A stretch of 64,000 nucleotides of DNA from Pyrrhosoma nymphula (lineage: Eukaryota > Arthropoda > Insecta > Odonata > Coenagrionidae), in the NCBI GenBank assembly GCA_963573305.1, contig OY754329.1, positions 135,457,422 through 135,521,421 of the forward strand, read 5' to 3'. Below, in pieces: positions 11,641 to 24,236 of this stretch. The notes below the pieces were generated by a model that ran no database searches, was not told where the DNA came from, and saw only the letters and a list, made by a program, of their open reading frames with translations. The translations under genes were made by a program, and so were the position numbers. Position 1 is the stretch's first letter. Each line of letters starts with the position of its first letter.

Positions 11641-13154
11641 TACCACAAGAGACATTCATGTGTGGGTAAGGTTAAATAAAATCTGAGGTCGCCTGATATC
11701 TGGTGTGTCTTTGTTAAAGACTTATTACCCTCCACAACACTGGCGAGGTCACATTGGCACAGGTAGCCTCCGTAGTGAGTTCTCTGTTACTTAATATATA
11801 GAGCTCAGGAAAAATTCCGGTTTCCCTGTGTCATGCGCAAACACAGAATTTGGAGCCCTTCATAATTGCAATCATGTTCTTGTTCTGTATTATACGTACT
11901 ATACCAACGGACAAATGTTTGTGGAAGTGGTATCCAATCTTTTCAATACGAGATGACAATATCATCCAAAAATGTTGGGATTCTCGTTGCTCTGCAGGGC
12001 TTATATTGGCACAAAAGCCAAGCCGCGTTCGTCAATGTTGCAATTTTTTAACGCTGAACAATCAAATATAATCAAAAGACAAATTTTTACGTATCATGGT
12101 CTCTTTGCAATTGGTGCTGGCATGTTTCATGTCAGCGGCAATTCTTGCTCTGTACACCCTCACTCTAGCTCAGTAAACTCGTTGTCTGCTGCTTTTCTTC
12201 AGCCATTTATACCCCACACCATCATTCACATCCATATCAATCACTTTTTACTAAATTCTTTATTATAACTTCCTCGGCACTGGAATTAATAGGCTCTTTA
12301 ATGCTAAGTTCTCAGTAAAATCATGTCGTTTGACATGCCCTGCTGGGATATTTTTTAAGCAGTCCACTGGGGACAAGATATTCCCGAAAAATGGCGTAAC
12401 TTAGAACAGCAGTTTGTAAGGACAGAAACTGTACGGCGGCGTACTGTACGTAAGAATTCTTTGAAGTCTTTACTGTAACAAAATTCGGAATGTCATGTAA
12501 TTTTACCAAGTAGCCAAAATAATTTGGGTCGAAGTTTCATTCAAAGGCAATGTCGTCATCATTTACTTATATTAAACTCTTCTAAAAATAAAGTGACTAT
12601 AAGCTCTACGTGTTCTCACTGTAGGTTTCGTAGGTTTGTGCCTGGTGGTCCGGCCCAGTTGGGCCCAGTCCGGCCTGGTCCGGCCTATTCACTGATCAGC
12701 TGGTCGCTACCTCGGTATCGGAAGCAACAAGTCATTTGTTTTAAGGTATCGGCGGCGGCATAGGCGAACTGGCGCCGTGATTGTTTCTTTTGTAGTTTGC
12801 GGCTTTTATCAGTTGTTATGCAATTGGATCAGCCTTGGGAATAGCAGGTGGTAGCTGGGTTTGATAATTTCCTACGCTCAGGAGCAATAAATTGTCGGCT
12901 CAGCAAAACTTTGACATCTGCCATTGTATGTAAACATTTCCTTTTTTGTGAAAATCGCTTTATTTCTTCGCTTCAAAATCCAACTTAGCGTCTGCATGCG
13001 TTGTCATTTAGTGCTTTCCTATTGATTCTTGTCGTCTATCTTTATACGTTAACTTTTTTTTTTAACAATGAAGAAATTATTGTCTGATCGTAGGCTGCTT
13101 AACATCCATCTCACTTGCTAGGCAGTGCTCTTATCCACTTTCCAACATTTGCAG
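11641..13154. other. Intergenic / putative 5' region of the first sulfotransferase gene
   Basis: No coding exon is recognised. A GC-rich patch (about 12625-12780, repeated GGTCCGGCC/GGCCCAGT motifs) stands out from AT-rich surroundings and could lie near the promoter or the non-coding first exon implied by the acceptor at 13152-13154. The exact leader exon cannot be placed from sequence alone. Confidence 0.3.
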
Positions 13155-16100
13155 ATGGACCTTCCCTTTGAAATAAAGGATGTACCTCGTGATCTTAATA
13201 AGGAATTGTTATCACTTTTTACTGGAGAGAGGAAAGGATTTTTTCATGTCGGTCCGAAGAATTACCTTTTAAGCTCGGAATATCAAGGGCAAGCGGCGGG
13301 GTTTTATAGCATGGAGTTGAGGCCTGACGACACATGGATTGTCACCTTCCCCAGATCAGGTTTGGCATTTTCATTTACTCGAGTTAAAAAAGAATGTAAT
13401 CTATAGCGAATTTGTGAAAAGTGTGGGCAACACAATAGTTAGGCCCACGAAATTCCTAGCACAAAATTACAGAATCATTGTCTCCTTGGATTCCGAAGAA
13501 AGTGAACATTAGATGCCTTAATCGGTTGCATAATTTATTCTTGGATAATATTATTCGTATAGGTGTAGATGGTTCAATCAATTGTTGTCCACACCTGCAT
13601 AGGTGTGGTCAAGCATTGTACAGTTTGAGAAATGGTGCTATGCGCGTAGCACCATTTCTCTCCCTTTTGATTTTCATTTTGGTGCAAAGTTGGTAATGTA
13701 GTACTAATAAAATTTGATCTCATTTTTCAATACGTGGGTTGATTTTTAGTTTAGTAAACATGACTGCTCATTCTATTTTTCTTATGGAAAGTTTACGGTC
13801 AAGCCATATGACTACCCAACTCTTACCTTCCAACTGATTATAAGAGTGATAATTGTTCAAGGTTCACATTATGCTGATGAGGATTGTAATATCAGGGTGT
13901 ACCCACTCAGAACCAAGCCAATGAGACATGACCATATATCTGAGAACACCCAGGCTACCCTGTGAATACACAATGAGCTTCCATGGGTTCTTAGGTGACT
14001 TCCACTGTCCTTCACAATGGGATGTTGTGCGTTTGGGATCAACTTGGGAGCTCCCTTTGATGGGCATAAATTAATTCCTGATAACCTCTCAGGAGCTCAT
14101 GGGTAGTATTGTCTCCTAATACTTTTTGTAATTTAAAGTTGCTGTGGCGCGCAGGAAAGGGGAAGGAGAGTGAAAGGCACATGTCTCCTGTTGGGTGGGG
14201 CTTGGGGATGTTATATGAACCTCTGGATGATGAATGGTCATGTCTCACTGCAGCTATAACTTTGGCAGAACAGCATATAGGAGCATCAAGTGAACATGAC
14301 TGATAGTGAGTTTCAAGAGTGTCTCATATGTTCGTAGACTACTCTTCACTCATTAATTTTTGATTGGCTCTCTCGAGGACATGTGCTGGGAGGTCCCTTC
14401 TATCCTAGCCCTCAAGAGGTTCAAAGACCTCAGAAAATAGTCAACTTGACTATCATTTTTCTTCATCCATAGATCAGTATGGTGGGATTGGTGGAGAAGT
14501 ACTTAGTAGAGACAATATGAATGAAACTCTTGAAATCATCAACATATCACTTGAATTCTTCACACTCAGTCATAGATCACTGGTGAATGGTTTGCAAAAA
14601 ATACAGTGTTTGAAAGTAGGTCTTGACCCATAGAAGTTTGGGAATCTGTGTTTTCATTTTTGGAATGTAACACTCTTACGAGGATATTTTTGCTGAAAGA
14701 GGACACCACTTCATCTCATCCTTTGCAAGTGACACCTTTTCTGCCAAAGAACCTATTTTACTTCCCCTCTAGAGCCCTTGCATTAGACATTACACCATTA
14801 TGTTAAAACTTTTTGATCAATAGATGAATAGTTTTGGAATGAAACGTAAGATAGCTTTTATATGTACTAATTAAGGTTAAATCACTTACATATTTTTTAA
14901 TCATTATTAATATTTTTCCATGGCATGCAGGAACCACTCTGACCCAAGAGCTAATGTGGTTGTTGAAGAATGACCTGGACTATGAGACAGCTCGCAAAAT
15001 TAAAATTATGGAGAGGTTCCCATTCATTGAGTAAGTATAGAAGAAATTTGCTCTTTGCCATCATATGTTAGCGATAAATTTAATTAGGTGCTTTTCAGGA
15101 TTCTACAAATGAGAGTCAATTCACACAGACACATAAACACAAACTGCTTTCACTGATGAAAAGATAGAATTTTCATACATGGATAACATTTTTACTTCAA
15201 AATACAAGTCTCGTCCAGCAACCACTGCAATCTTATCCTCTCTGGTGTGAATAATTCGAATTCACACTCATTGCAATCCTCACCCATTCGTTGTTAATTA
15301 CCATAGAACAAAGTATGCCTTTAACTCCCCATTATCTAGAATGATGAGAAATTTTAATAAATTAGGTCCAAGTATTGATTTCTCTATGTCTGTATCTAGG
15401 TTTAAAAGTAACTTGTGGCAAAGGTGAACTCAACTGACTATGGTCAGACTGGGTATACCCAGCTGGATATCTTCATATTTTATTTGTTCTTTGTTGTATG
15501 TACCTACCTACATGTATTATACGTCATTCGTGCAATCTTGTATTGAATAATTTTAATGGATTCTATGTGTGTGTTTGTTATTTTATATTATCTGTGGAAT
15601 TTTGTGTAAAATTGTGGTAAATGGGTTAACCCGTAAATAAATAAATAAATAAATTGCGATATCCCAGGTGAATATTTCTCCTGCACATGGCATTTTCGTC
15701 TCTTGTTGGTGTATGCAGATTTCTACAAAACAAACAAACAGGAAAATCAATTTATATACATTCTATTTTAGTTAGAAGTGTATAATATGTTAAACAAAAA
15801 ATGGTTTCGGTAGATAATTTTTGATGATGCAGTAGTAAAGTCATCTCATAACCCCTTGATAAATTACTCATACTGAACACTGGAGGCCTTTTCCAGATTA
15901 CGGATGGGTCCATATTGTCACGGCTCTACTGTACTTCAATTTTTAGTTATGTTTGGGAAACCATAATTATTGGAAAATTATGTCATATTTGTCATATTGT
16001 TGATGTTTCACTTAATGTATTTTTTATACTCTCAGTTTAAGTGTAACAGCATGTGAAGACTTCAAAAAGGAAATCATAAAAATTAATAATTTGGATGAGA

Positions 16101-19100
16101 AAGGTGAAAAGGCTTACAGGAACAGGTTTACTCCTGGTTATGAAACTGCTAAGAGTATGAAATCTCCCAGAATGCTGAAGTCTCATTTACCACTGAGTTT
16201 ATTACCGCCAAAACTTTTGGATACTTGCAAGGTGATTCCTGACTTTTAATCATTTCAGATATACATAGATAAGTTTTTCTTTTCTTTTAAATCTGTATGT
16301 CCACTGGAAGAGGTTTTTGAAAAAATAACTGCAGACCAGGTTTTAAACACTTGGCTGGAGGTGATGAGACCTCTCGTCAAGTAGAAATGCATAACGAGGT
16401 ATCTTTTAATGAATATATGTTAGTGCTGTTGCTTTTGGGCATGACGAGATATCTTGCATGAAGTTTCTTGCATATCTTCCATAGTCCTTTGAGTAAGCTT
16501 TTCATCCATCAAATGGAGGATGCACGAAAGCCTTTTTTGCTGGCTCGGTGTTTCTGTAAAACATCACATGATCTGTATATAGGGATGGGGTAACCTATCC
16601 CTAGCTCAATTTACCAAATGGATAGCACTCTTAGGGAATAGCACCTAACATAGTAGAGAGGCTACTAAGCTACTATACAGTACTAGGTTTTAAAAGGTGC
16701 CCGTGGTGCCCACTTATTCAATGAAGATATTGAAATTAAATGACACTTGATATCATGAGTTTATTCTTAACACTTAAATAGTTAATTCTTTCCGTTTATT
16801 TCTCACATTGCGTGCGAATTGACGATTATCGTTGAGCAGTGGTCCTTACTGAGGGTTGGGCTTGATAAACACTTACACTTGGCGGGAATTTCTTGAGCAA
16901 GAGAGAGCAATGTACAGTTGTCCGTGTGATATTGCTTTTTGCAGTTGAAGTCCAACATTGTCAAACGACTGACCCTGCGACTTGTTGATTGTTATCTCAT
17001 ATGCCGCAATCACTGGAAATTGTCATTGTTGCAAGATGAAAGGGGGCATTGTCTCAGTCGGAGCCAAATCAGAAATGATTCTTGCTTTTATGAAATTTCT
17101 TGCGAGCAGTTGAATAATGGCATTTTAAAATTTAAGTGACTGTAGCTCCATCTTACACCGTTCCTGAGTGACAAGAGCTTTTCCATGGGCTTTTCTTATA
17201 TAGATAATTGAATAAATAACATTAGAAAATTAAATGTAAAATTTCAAGAAGTTTAATTTGTGAAGTTCACACTATAGGAAAAGCATTCACATAGTGTAAG
17301 GTAAACTCTTAATAAATGGAAAATTTAGGTTATAAAACATATTTTGTAATCATAAGTGAGGGATCACTCCTGGAGATAGCAGTAATAAAAGCAGAGTAGA
17401 GTGGACTCTGAGCAATTTGCATTCTTTTTAAGGCCATCCTCTTGCTCCAGAGCCTAAGTGGGTTCACTCAGCCACTCTGCTCTGGAGGGGAGCGATTTCA
17501 AGTGGGACGTGGCTCTTTAGTTCCAAGCAGAGTGTTTCAAATAAGCTCTCCAACTTGAATTGGAGCATTTGAAATGGGTGCACTGATCTCTCTGTCCAAG
17601 AAAAGTTCATAAATAGAGTGCCACTTATTCTTAACTATTGCTTTTGAACATTACGTGAGTGCTGTCGGTAAAAATTTTACCTGCTAGCATGCGATACTAT
17701 AGATAAGTCCGGATTTACATAAGTCGAACTTAAGTAAGATGGCAACTATCTGTACTGCATGCATATTATGGTAAAAGGTCAACAAGGTGCCTACTTGAGA
17801 TGAATTGAGGCTATTCTTGTGGAAACTACCTTCAGAACTGTGTAAGGTAGTGTCTATATGTAAAATAAGCTTGGAAATTTGTTGGAAAAATATGTTCTGG
17901 GTATGAGCCAAAATTGCTCTGATACTATAGTTGGAATACATATATAGACAAGGTGATATGAATACAGTTCATTGCCAATCTAATTGATTTCTCTGGGTTT
18001 GCGTTGAAGGATCTCATTTAAGAAGGGTTTATCTATAATTCCTAAATTTAATTTAGCATCTACTTACTCTAATGTGTAGGAAAGGATATTTGTTATTTAT
18101 AGATATTTTCAGTTTAATTCATTCAAATTACACCTTGAGTTTCTAATGGAATAGGCTGGATCTCAAAACTTCATTTTGCCAAAATGATTACGTATTATTT
18201 CTTGATAGGTTTGGTAAATGTTTTTTTCATTAACATTCACTTGAATTAACCCTATTGCTTTCAACGAAGGAGGTATAGGGGTGATCTCCCAATATTCTCC
18301 TGAGTTTTAATCAATATAATAACTCAAATGCTGCTTACTTGTAGTGAAATGATGAAGTTGTCCCATGTTCTTCCATTAGGTTGTTTATGTTGCCAGAAAT
18401 CCAAAGGATGTTGCTGTCTCTCTCTATTACCAAAATAGACTTTTAAAGGACATTGGCTTTGAAAAAGATTTTGATCGTTTTTGGGATTTATTCCAGAGAG
18501 ATTTGGGTAAGAACATCTGCAAAGTTCAATATTATTTGATTAAATAGTTGAAATAAGTTTGTAAAGTATCACCAACTATTTTTCTCCTTCAAGTGTTGTG
18601 GGCACCATTTTGGAGCCATGTGGAGGAAGCATGGCAGCAAAGGGATCATCCAAATATGCTGTTTTTGTTCTATGAAGACATGAATAAGGTGATTTAATTT
18701 TAAACTATGCTTTTGTTGTTTTCATATAATGATTGAATATCTTTCTCATAATATTTGGTTGTAGCTTTTTATCATCTAGTTATGAATTTAATACTGATAT
18801 CAACATTCTGTCAACCTATCTCTTTAAAAAATAGGATCTGGAATCGGTTGTGTATAAGGTTGCTGAATTCTTAAACAAGAGTCTTTCCAAGGCTGAGGTT
18901 GATAAATTACTTGAACACTTAAGCATTGAGAACTTCCGTAAAAACCCTTCCATGTCACAGCCTGCTTATCACCTACAAGGAACGGTCCGAGAAGGGGAAC
19001 CAGGTTTTATTAGACAAGGTATATAAATCTCTTCCCACGAGTGGTGCATTTACTTTTATTATTTTCATTCATGCTACATATTTGTAGAATAGATGCATTT

Positions 19101-19225
19101 ATGAGGATTATTTTACAGGTAAAAGTGGAACATGGCGTACAGAATTCAGTTCAGAGCTGAATGCCAAAGCTGACCAATGGATTAAAGAGCATGAGCAGCA
19201 TACTGATTTGCGTTTCCAGTTTTGA
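13155..19225 (+). CDS. Cytosolic sulfotransferase (SULT family), paralog 1, complete, 7 coding exons
   Basis: Exons: 13155-13359, 14931-15030, 16036-16231, 18380-18506, 18594-18688, 18835-19018, 19119-19225. All have GT-AG introns and consistent phases, giving 337 codons plus TGA. The family moves sulfate from PAPS to hydroxyl or amine groups of small acceptors in the cytosol. Visible motifs: 5'-phosphosulfate loop TFPRSGTTLTQE (Pro66-Arg67-Ser68-Gly69), catalytic His152 in KSHLP, PAPS 3'-phosphate site YVARNPKDVAVS (Arg173, Ser181), a FYEDM segment at about 234-239, and a C-terminal RQGKSGTW loop (about 301-308), equivalent to the RKGxxGDW PAPS/dimer loop. The start was chosen because ATG directly follows a splice acceptor (TTTGCAG) and aligns with the paralog at 37370. 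Odd point: residue 72 is Leu where the paralog and most family members have Trp. The acceptor substrate cannot be inferred. Annotated insect relatives are often called luciferin sulfotransferase-like or sulfotransferase 1C4-like. Confidence 0.95.
13360..14930. other. Intron 1 of sulfotransferase 1 (1571 bp)
   Basis: Donor GTTTGG and acceptor GCATGCAG. It holds the hairpin at 13627-13660 and an overlapping-frame region (about 13860-14300) that looks like old repeat material but is not assignable. Confidence 0.6.
13627..13660. repeat. Perfect 14-bp stem hairpin in sulfotransferase 1 intron 1
   Basis: GAGAAATGGTGCTA and its exact complement are separated by TGCGCG. It lies within intron 1. It could be a small palindromic insertion or fold-back footprint. 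There is no evidence for an RNA gene. Confidence 0.7.
15420..15655 (+). mobile_element. LINE 3' end with (AAAT)n tail in sulfotransferase 1 intron 2
   Basis: AT-rich sequence ends in GGGTTAACCCGTAAATAAAT and further AAAT units (about 15634-15655). This kind of short-unit tail is typical of 5'-truncated non-LTR retrotransposons of the I/CR1/Jockey group. No coding part remains. Confidence 0.5.
16232..18379. other. Intron 3 of sulfotransferase 1 (2148 bp)
   Basis: Donor AAG|GTGATT, acceptor CCATTAG. It contains the Helitron helicase relic below. The rest (about 17120-18370) has no assignable feature. Confidence 0.6.
16700..17110 (-). mobile_element. Helitron helicase C-terminal relic
   Basis: Minus-strand translation gives ITINKSQGQSFDNVGLQL followed by SHGQLYIALSCSRN. 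These correspond to the conserved helicase motifs of Rep/Helicase Helitrons (TINKSQGQTF..VG and SHGQLYVALSR). Upstream PFILQQ-x-QFPV also fits, with a stop in between. The gene is disrupted and only the last part of the helicase is present. A direct repeat GGTGCCCGTGGTGCCC at about 16697-16712 and CCTAGT near 16680-16690 (minus) may mark the 3' end, but a clean terminal hairpin plus CTRR was not confirmed. Confidence 0.7.
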
Positions 19226-20476
19226 TGCTTTTATTAGAGTACAATAAGCTTGATGGGCTAAATGAGAGACTTGCAGATAATGTTTGGAAATATGTTATCA
19301 ACTAATGCTCACCATTTAATACCAATGGTTTTATAGAAAGATGTGGTCGCCAGAAACTCACTCAGCTGGGGTGCAGCTGAATGTGCCTCATGAGGCCTCT
19401 CTTAAATCTAAACCCAGGGCTCCTGGATGGTAGCCCAATGGTCTTGTAGTATAGTTCTCTAATTTTCCTACATGAAAATTAGGCCCTCTGAACCTATAAT
19501 TGCAGGAAAACATATAGCTAACGATTAATACTCCTATACAGGGTGTTTCATTATCTCCACTGATGAGGAGCAAAATATGTTTGCAAATTAAAATACAAAA
19601 TCAGTGAACACAGATGCTCCAGCCATTAACTTTAGATTTAGATTTTTTGACCAGCCATCAACTTGAGACTTTTGTCATAATTTTTCATGTTTTATCCATC
19701 TATAACTCCTACCGTCATCTGTAAAAATACATTAGATTTAATGAAGTGCTTATACACAGGCCTTGCCTGTCTCCTTGTTTGATCATGCTATCTGCTGCCT
19801 TGTATTAACCCTCCTTAACCTTTTTGCTACATTGGCCTTTGACTCAAAGAACAACATATGAATTCTGAATGGTCCATGAGTATATAAGAAAGATATTTTT
19901 CAGAGTGCTTATGAGCGCACGATCTGTGTCCAAGATAACGTAGGTATTCTATGAAAAGTCGAAGCACATGAAGTGAGCATATGTGATACCTATTAGGATT
20001 AGTCTTATTTTGATGATGACTCTTGAGCAGTAAGATAATACAAACAAAAAATAACAGGTTTTATATGTTCCATAGTATGTTCAACTCTGAATTTATGTAT
20101 CTGTTCTAACAACAGGTAAGGTTTTAGGTCTCAATAGCTCTAAAGTTCAAGTCACCATTACTTTTCAAACGTGTATACATATATAATAACATGATAAAAT
20201 GTTACTGTGTGGTGCTGGAATTTGGCTCTATGAAAAAATGAAGACTAAAAAATTTGGAGATATTCTGGACAAAGAAAAATATCATCAGTATTCCAAGTGC
20301 TCTACCTAGACATCCTGTCGATTGCTCTTGGTACATAGATGAAATCTTGTTTAGTAATTACATCATAATCATAATTAATTCAAATCTGTGATTGATTTGG
20401 TACATTGGAACCTTTCAATTGTGGTCACATTATAATATATTTTCTAAGAACTCCTCTCTCAGGAAAGTCTGAAATA
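19226..20476. other. 3' UTR and spacer after sulfotransferase 1
   Basis: No exon is recognised. AATAAG shortly after the stop is a possible variant poly(A) signal. The remainder is AT-rich with no assignable feature. Confidence 0.3.
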
Positions 20477-21054
20477 CAGGGTCTGTCCCAAAAGTTCCTG
20501 TAATTAAAAAAAGTCATTTATTGAGCATAAACTTGCAATCTCTTTAGAACTTTTCAAAGTAATCTCCTCCCGACTCTATACATATTTTCCAATGGTTCAC
20601 CTAAGCCTCGTAGCCTCCCTGGAAGGCCTCAACGGGAACCTCTCATAGACAGGCTGTCGAAGCTGTTGGGCGCCCCGAGTGCTCATCGTCGTCGACGGTC
20701 TCCCGACCCTCCCAGAACCTCTTGTGCCACTCGAAAGTTTGGTTCTGTGACATTGTCTCCCCAAAGGCTTGCCTAAGCAATTTTAGCATATCCACACCAT
20801 TGTTACCCAGTTTAACGAAAAATGTAATTGCGTAACGCTGCTCCAAATTCTGCATCATCATTTTTTTGACGAGGATATGATGAAACACTTTGTGCTAAGC
20901 ACAATTTTCAGATCTTCACTCAACCACTGCTCGCAGGTGACTGCGGGTGGTGGAATTCTCTAGCCATGACCCCCACCACTTTTCCCGCCAGGAGCTGCAA
21001 GCATACGTGGCCGGCTGTGGAAATTTATTGCTGGAACTTTTGGGACAGGCCCTG
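20477..21054 (-). mobile_element. Internally deleted mariner element, 578 bp
   Basis: Terminal inverted repeats: left CAGGGTCTGTCCCAAAAGTT, right complement CAGGGCCTGTCCCAAAAGTT. Both are flanked by TA (20475-20476 and 21055-21056). The interior retains the start and the very end of a transposase gene on the minus strand, with the catalytic middle deleted. Confidence 0.9.
20544..20888 (-). pseudogene. mariner transposase relic: N-terminal HTH joined to C-terminal tail
   Basis: The N-terminal frame (20643-20888) reads QNLEQRYAITFFVKLGNNG, then FEWHKRFWEGRETVDDDEHS and GRPTAS. This is the paired HTH and the linker (W-x-x-F-x-x-G-R-x-x-V-x-D-D-x-x-x-G-R-P) of mariner transposases. It stops soon after GRPTAS. 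A second frame just downstream (to the stop at 20544-20546) reads WKICIESGGDYFEKF, the usual mariner C-terminus. All of the D,D34D catalytic core is missing, so no active protein is possible. Confidence 0.85.
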
Positions 21055-21394
21055 TATATCTTTTTTGGGATCAGAATAACAAAAAATATATGATAAGTAA
21101 TTCCTCTATGACATGTTTGTTTTTATGACATGTTTGTTTATTATGTGAAATGTTGTTGCTGATAGCAGCTATCACGAGGGCAAGATAATTAAATGCTCGT
21201 ATTATAGCGCTTGGTTAATGAAGATTTTTTATCTTGTTTATTATGGTTTGTGAATTTTAATTGATATTTTACAGATGTTGCAATTTTTTAAGGCTTTTTA
21301 TTATGAAAATACATTGTTTATTAATCTATTTTGATAATCATATTCTGAGGTGAGGAAATTCATTGTTGGTATTTTTTTACTATTTTTCAAGAAA

Positions 21395-21438
21395 AAATTA
21401 GCAATGCATGTATCTTAAATTAGCAATGCATGTATCTT
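21395..21438. repeat. Two-copy 22-bp tandem duplication
   Basis: Two exact head-to-tail copies of a 22-bp unit (core TTAGCAATGCATGTATCTT). A local duplication with no evident function. Confidence 0.85.
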
Positions 21439-22576
21439 GATGGGAATTTATTTTCAAAATAAACTAAATGAAATCTAAACACATTTATTGTACAGCATGA
21501 TCCTGCTCATAAAACCTAGAAAAATGAATTTATTTTTTATTCTATTTTATAGTTTATGGCTTCAACGAAATGAATTGAAGGAAGAAGAGAGTATAAGATA
21601 TAAAAGTTTGAGTCAGAGGAAGTTTTGATGGAGCTGAAATATAAAAGAGGTCCAGGGATAGTCTGAATTCTGTAAATTCATCAAAATTGCCAATTGGAGT
21701 TGATTTCTTGACATGCGTATGAAGTACTTGCATACATATATGAATAATTTTAATTTCCTCAGCTGTTTGAATGTGCAAGTTGACATCTATGTTGCAATGT
21801 TAATGTGTCTAGTGCTTCATGACCAGAAAGTATTCCTGTAAAACAATTATTAGGAGTTATATTGACAGGCTTGAAGTTATCAGTTTAGATTTTGAAGATG
21901 TCTAAAGCCCATTTCACATTATACACAATCCAGCGCTAGACCTAGTATACTAACCATTACTGGATATTGAGGACTGAATCCAGTTTGATTGGTGCTGACC
22001 TAGAAGGTGTCAGGCGATCATTGTACATACTTGCAATGGTTGGAAGTGGTATTTTCATTCATAACTTAGTGCATGTCTTCCATAATATAAAATTAATCAA
22101 TCTATGACAGCAGGAGACCAAAAAAGTTGAGGTATTTTTATTTGTTATTCGTTTCGTAGCCTGAAAATTACTGATAGCCGAAAGGAGAAATAAATGATGT
22201 GAATTTCAGAAAGTGAAGAACACACAGCGGCTGTAAGAGCTGACATAATTGGTCAACGGCTCTAGGACCTTCTGGGAGGTAGTAACAAACTAGCACCCCA
22301 TCAATTATGAAATAATGTGGCCCAGCCAGTATCCTAGTGATTAAGCTTGTTAGCCTGCTTGCTTGTTCTATATACCATGATACTGGAAAGCTATCGGACT
22401 AGTGAGTATCCTTGAACCTGTGCTGGAACAAGTATTGTGAGAGACAGGCTTAAGAGGTAGAGATTTAATGAGGACTAAGGCTTGCCTTAATGAAGAGATT
22501 TGAGAACAGGATGTATAACCATACCTTTTGATTACCTAGGCATACATAGTGCATGTTAGATGAATCTTTCTTGGGA

Positions 22577-22690
22577 TTCTAACCGGTTAAGAGTTGGCTC
22601 CATGCTGACGTTTCGACAGCCAACTCTGCTGTCAACCTCAGGGTGATGAGTGCCTTGGCAGAATCTGGTAGATTTATATACATCAGGTCG
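22577..22690 (-). repeat. GACGTTTCG-family dispersed repeat (Penelope-associated type)
   Basis: It contains GCTGACGTTTCGACAGCCAA, then CCTCAGGGTGATGA, and ends near GATTTATATACA. The same order of motifs occurs at 54869-54972. On the minus strand it reads CTGAGG...CGAAACGTCAGC. Repeats with a ...TCGAAACGTC... signature are common in Penelope-like elements, but the family assignment is by pattern only. Confidence 0.5.
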
Positions 22691-24236
22691 GTAAAGGTGG
22701 CTTTGCCTGATTGGTTCCATTCTCTCACTTTTTTCTTATGCTCTGGATGATAGGTTTCAGGTGGTACTGAGGTGAAACCCGTCTACGCTTTTCACCGGGA
22801 AAGCCTGAAGTCATTTATAGTGAATGTTCTTGCTCAAATCAGATGGCAACCTGGGTGTATACTGTGTATGTCATGCCTAACTTCAGAACTGAAGCCTGTT
22901 TTGATTTTTTGTTAGAGCTTGGTAGGTGCCTGAAAAAGAGCCATAATAAAACAGACAAGAATAACAATTTTATTACTCATTACATACAATGTAAGCAACA
23001 GGAGAGAGGCAAGATTAAATGGGAAAAGTAAGAATTAAATAGTGAAATATCTATTAGGAAATTAAGAAATTATTCGTAGACTCATAGAAGGTATTAATGA
23101 AGAAAAAATGAGTTTTTTGTGAGCATGGGCTAAAAATGATCATGGAAGAAGTGCAGTTTGTGTATGTTCAGGAATTTATAGGGTGCCACTCATTTAGTGA
23201 AATGTGGAAGATGGAACAGGTTAATTGTTAGAGAATTTGTTACGAATAAATTATGCTCATTAATGGAAAGGAAACACCTTTGCACGGAGAAAATTTTCAA
23301 TTCAGCGACAATATTTTTTCACTGTTTTAAAAATGTTTAGAGAACTATTATCATTATTTTTGTTTACACTAGTTGGGCATAGCAGATCGATTATATCAAT
23401 TATTGTCCTTAATTCCAATGCCTGTTGCTCACAAAATATTATGGGAAAGTAATGAATTCTGAAATGATTTGACCTAAACTGTGCTTTCCTACTGTTAAAC
23501 CTTTCCTAGTTCAATAAAACAGAAAACTTTTCTGAGTGTGAAAAGCATAAGAATTGTTAGTAGAATACAGAGCGTGGTCTGCTGTTGAAATCAGGTCAGG
23601 ATTTTTTTTCATCTTGTGCCTAATGAAAGCTGTGATACTGCATAAAAGTCCACTTGCTAATGTATCTGCCATTTGCTTTCAACAGAATGTCTTGGCTCAC
23701 TTGTGCTGCAGATCCATCACACCTGAATCATTTGTCAAAATATTGACAACCTTCATAATTTTTCATTTGCTTCATACGCAATTTTTGGCGAATAGATTTC
23801 TCAGCTAATAAGTCTTATGATATTCATAATTTCCCTGGTAGTTATTGGATTTCCTTTTTTTACATGATAATAACATCCCCATGAGATTTGTTTTAGCACC
23901 AATAAGAAAGATGTGCCAAATCAATGCTTAAGTTGCTATAATAATCATTCTTTTTTCCAGGGAACTATGACACTACTATGGACTTCTAGTGTGTCTGAAA
24001 TGTTTGGACCTGCAAATACTGGCAATATCATAGAATCGAGGAAATGAGATTGGTGAAATATTTACACCTGAATGAATAATTTCAGCTGACTGAGCAACCT
24101 CATTGACCTTTGGTAAATGCAGCCGATGAAGTGAAGGAAAAAGGTGAGTGGATAGTGTGTAATTTGTTAGATGTCTTATTGTTAGTCGCAGGTGGCTTGA
24201 AAGATAAGAAGCAAAAGAAAGTATCTTAGTGATTTA

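Larger units (their letters stand above)
21055..24236. other. Gene-free AT-rich spacer
   Basis: No gene is recognised. It contains a 2x22-bp tandem duplication (21395-21438), a GACGTTTCG repeat (about 22577-22690) and otherwise unassignable sequence. Confidence 0.4.
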
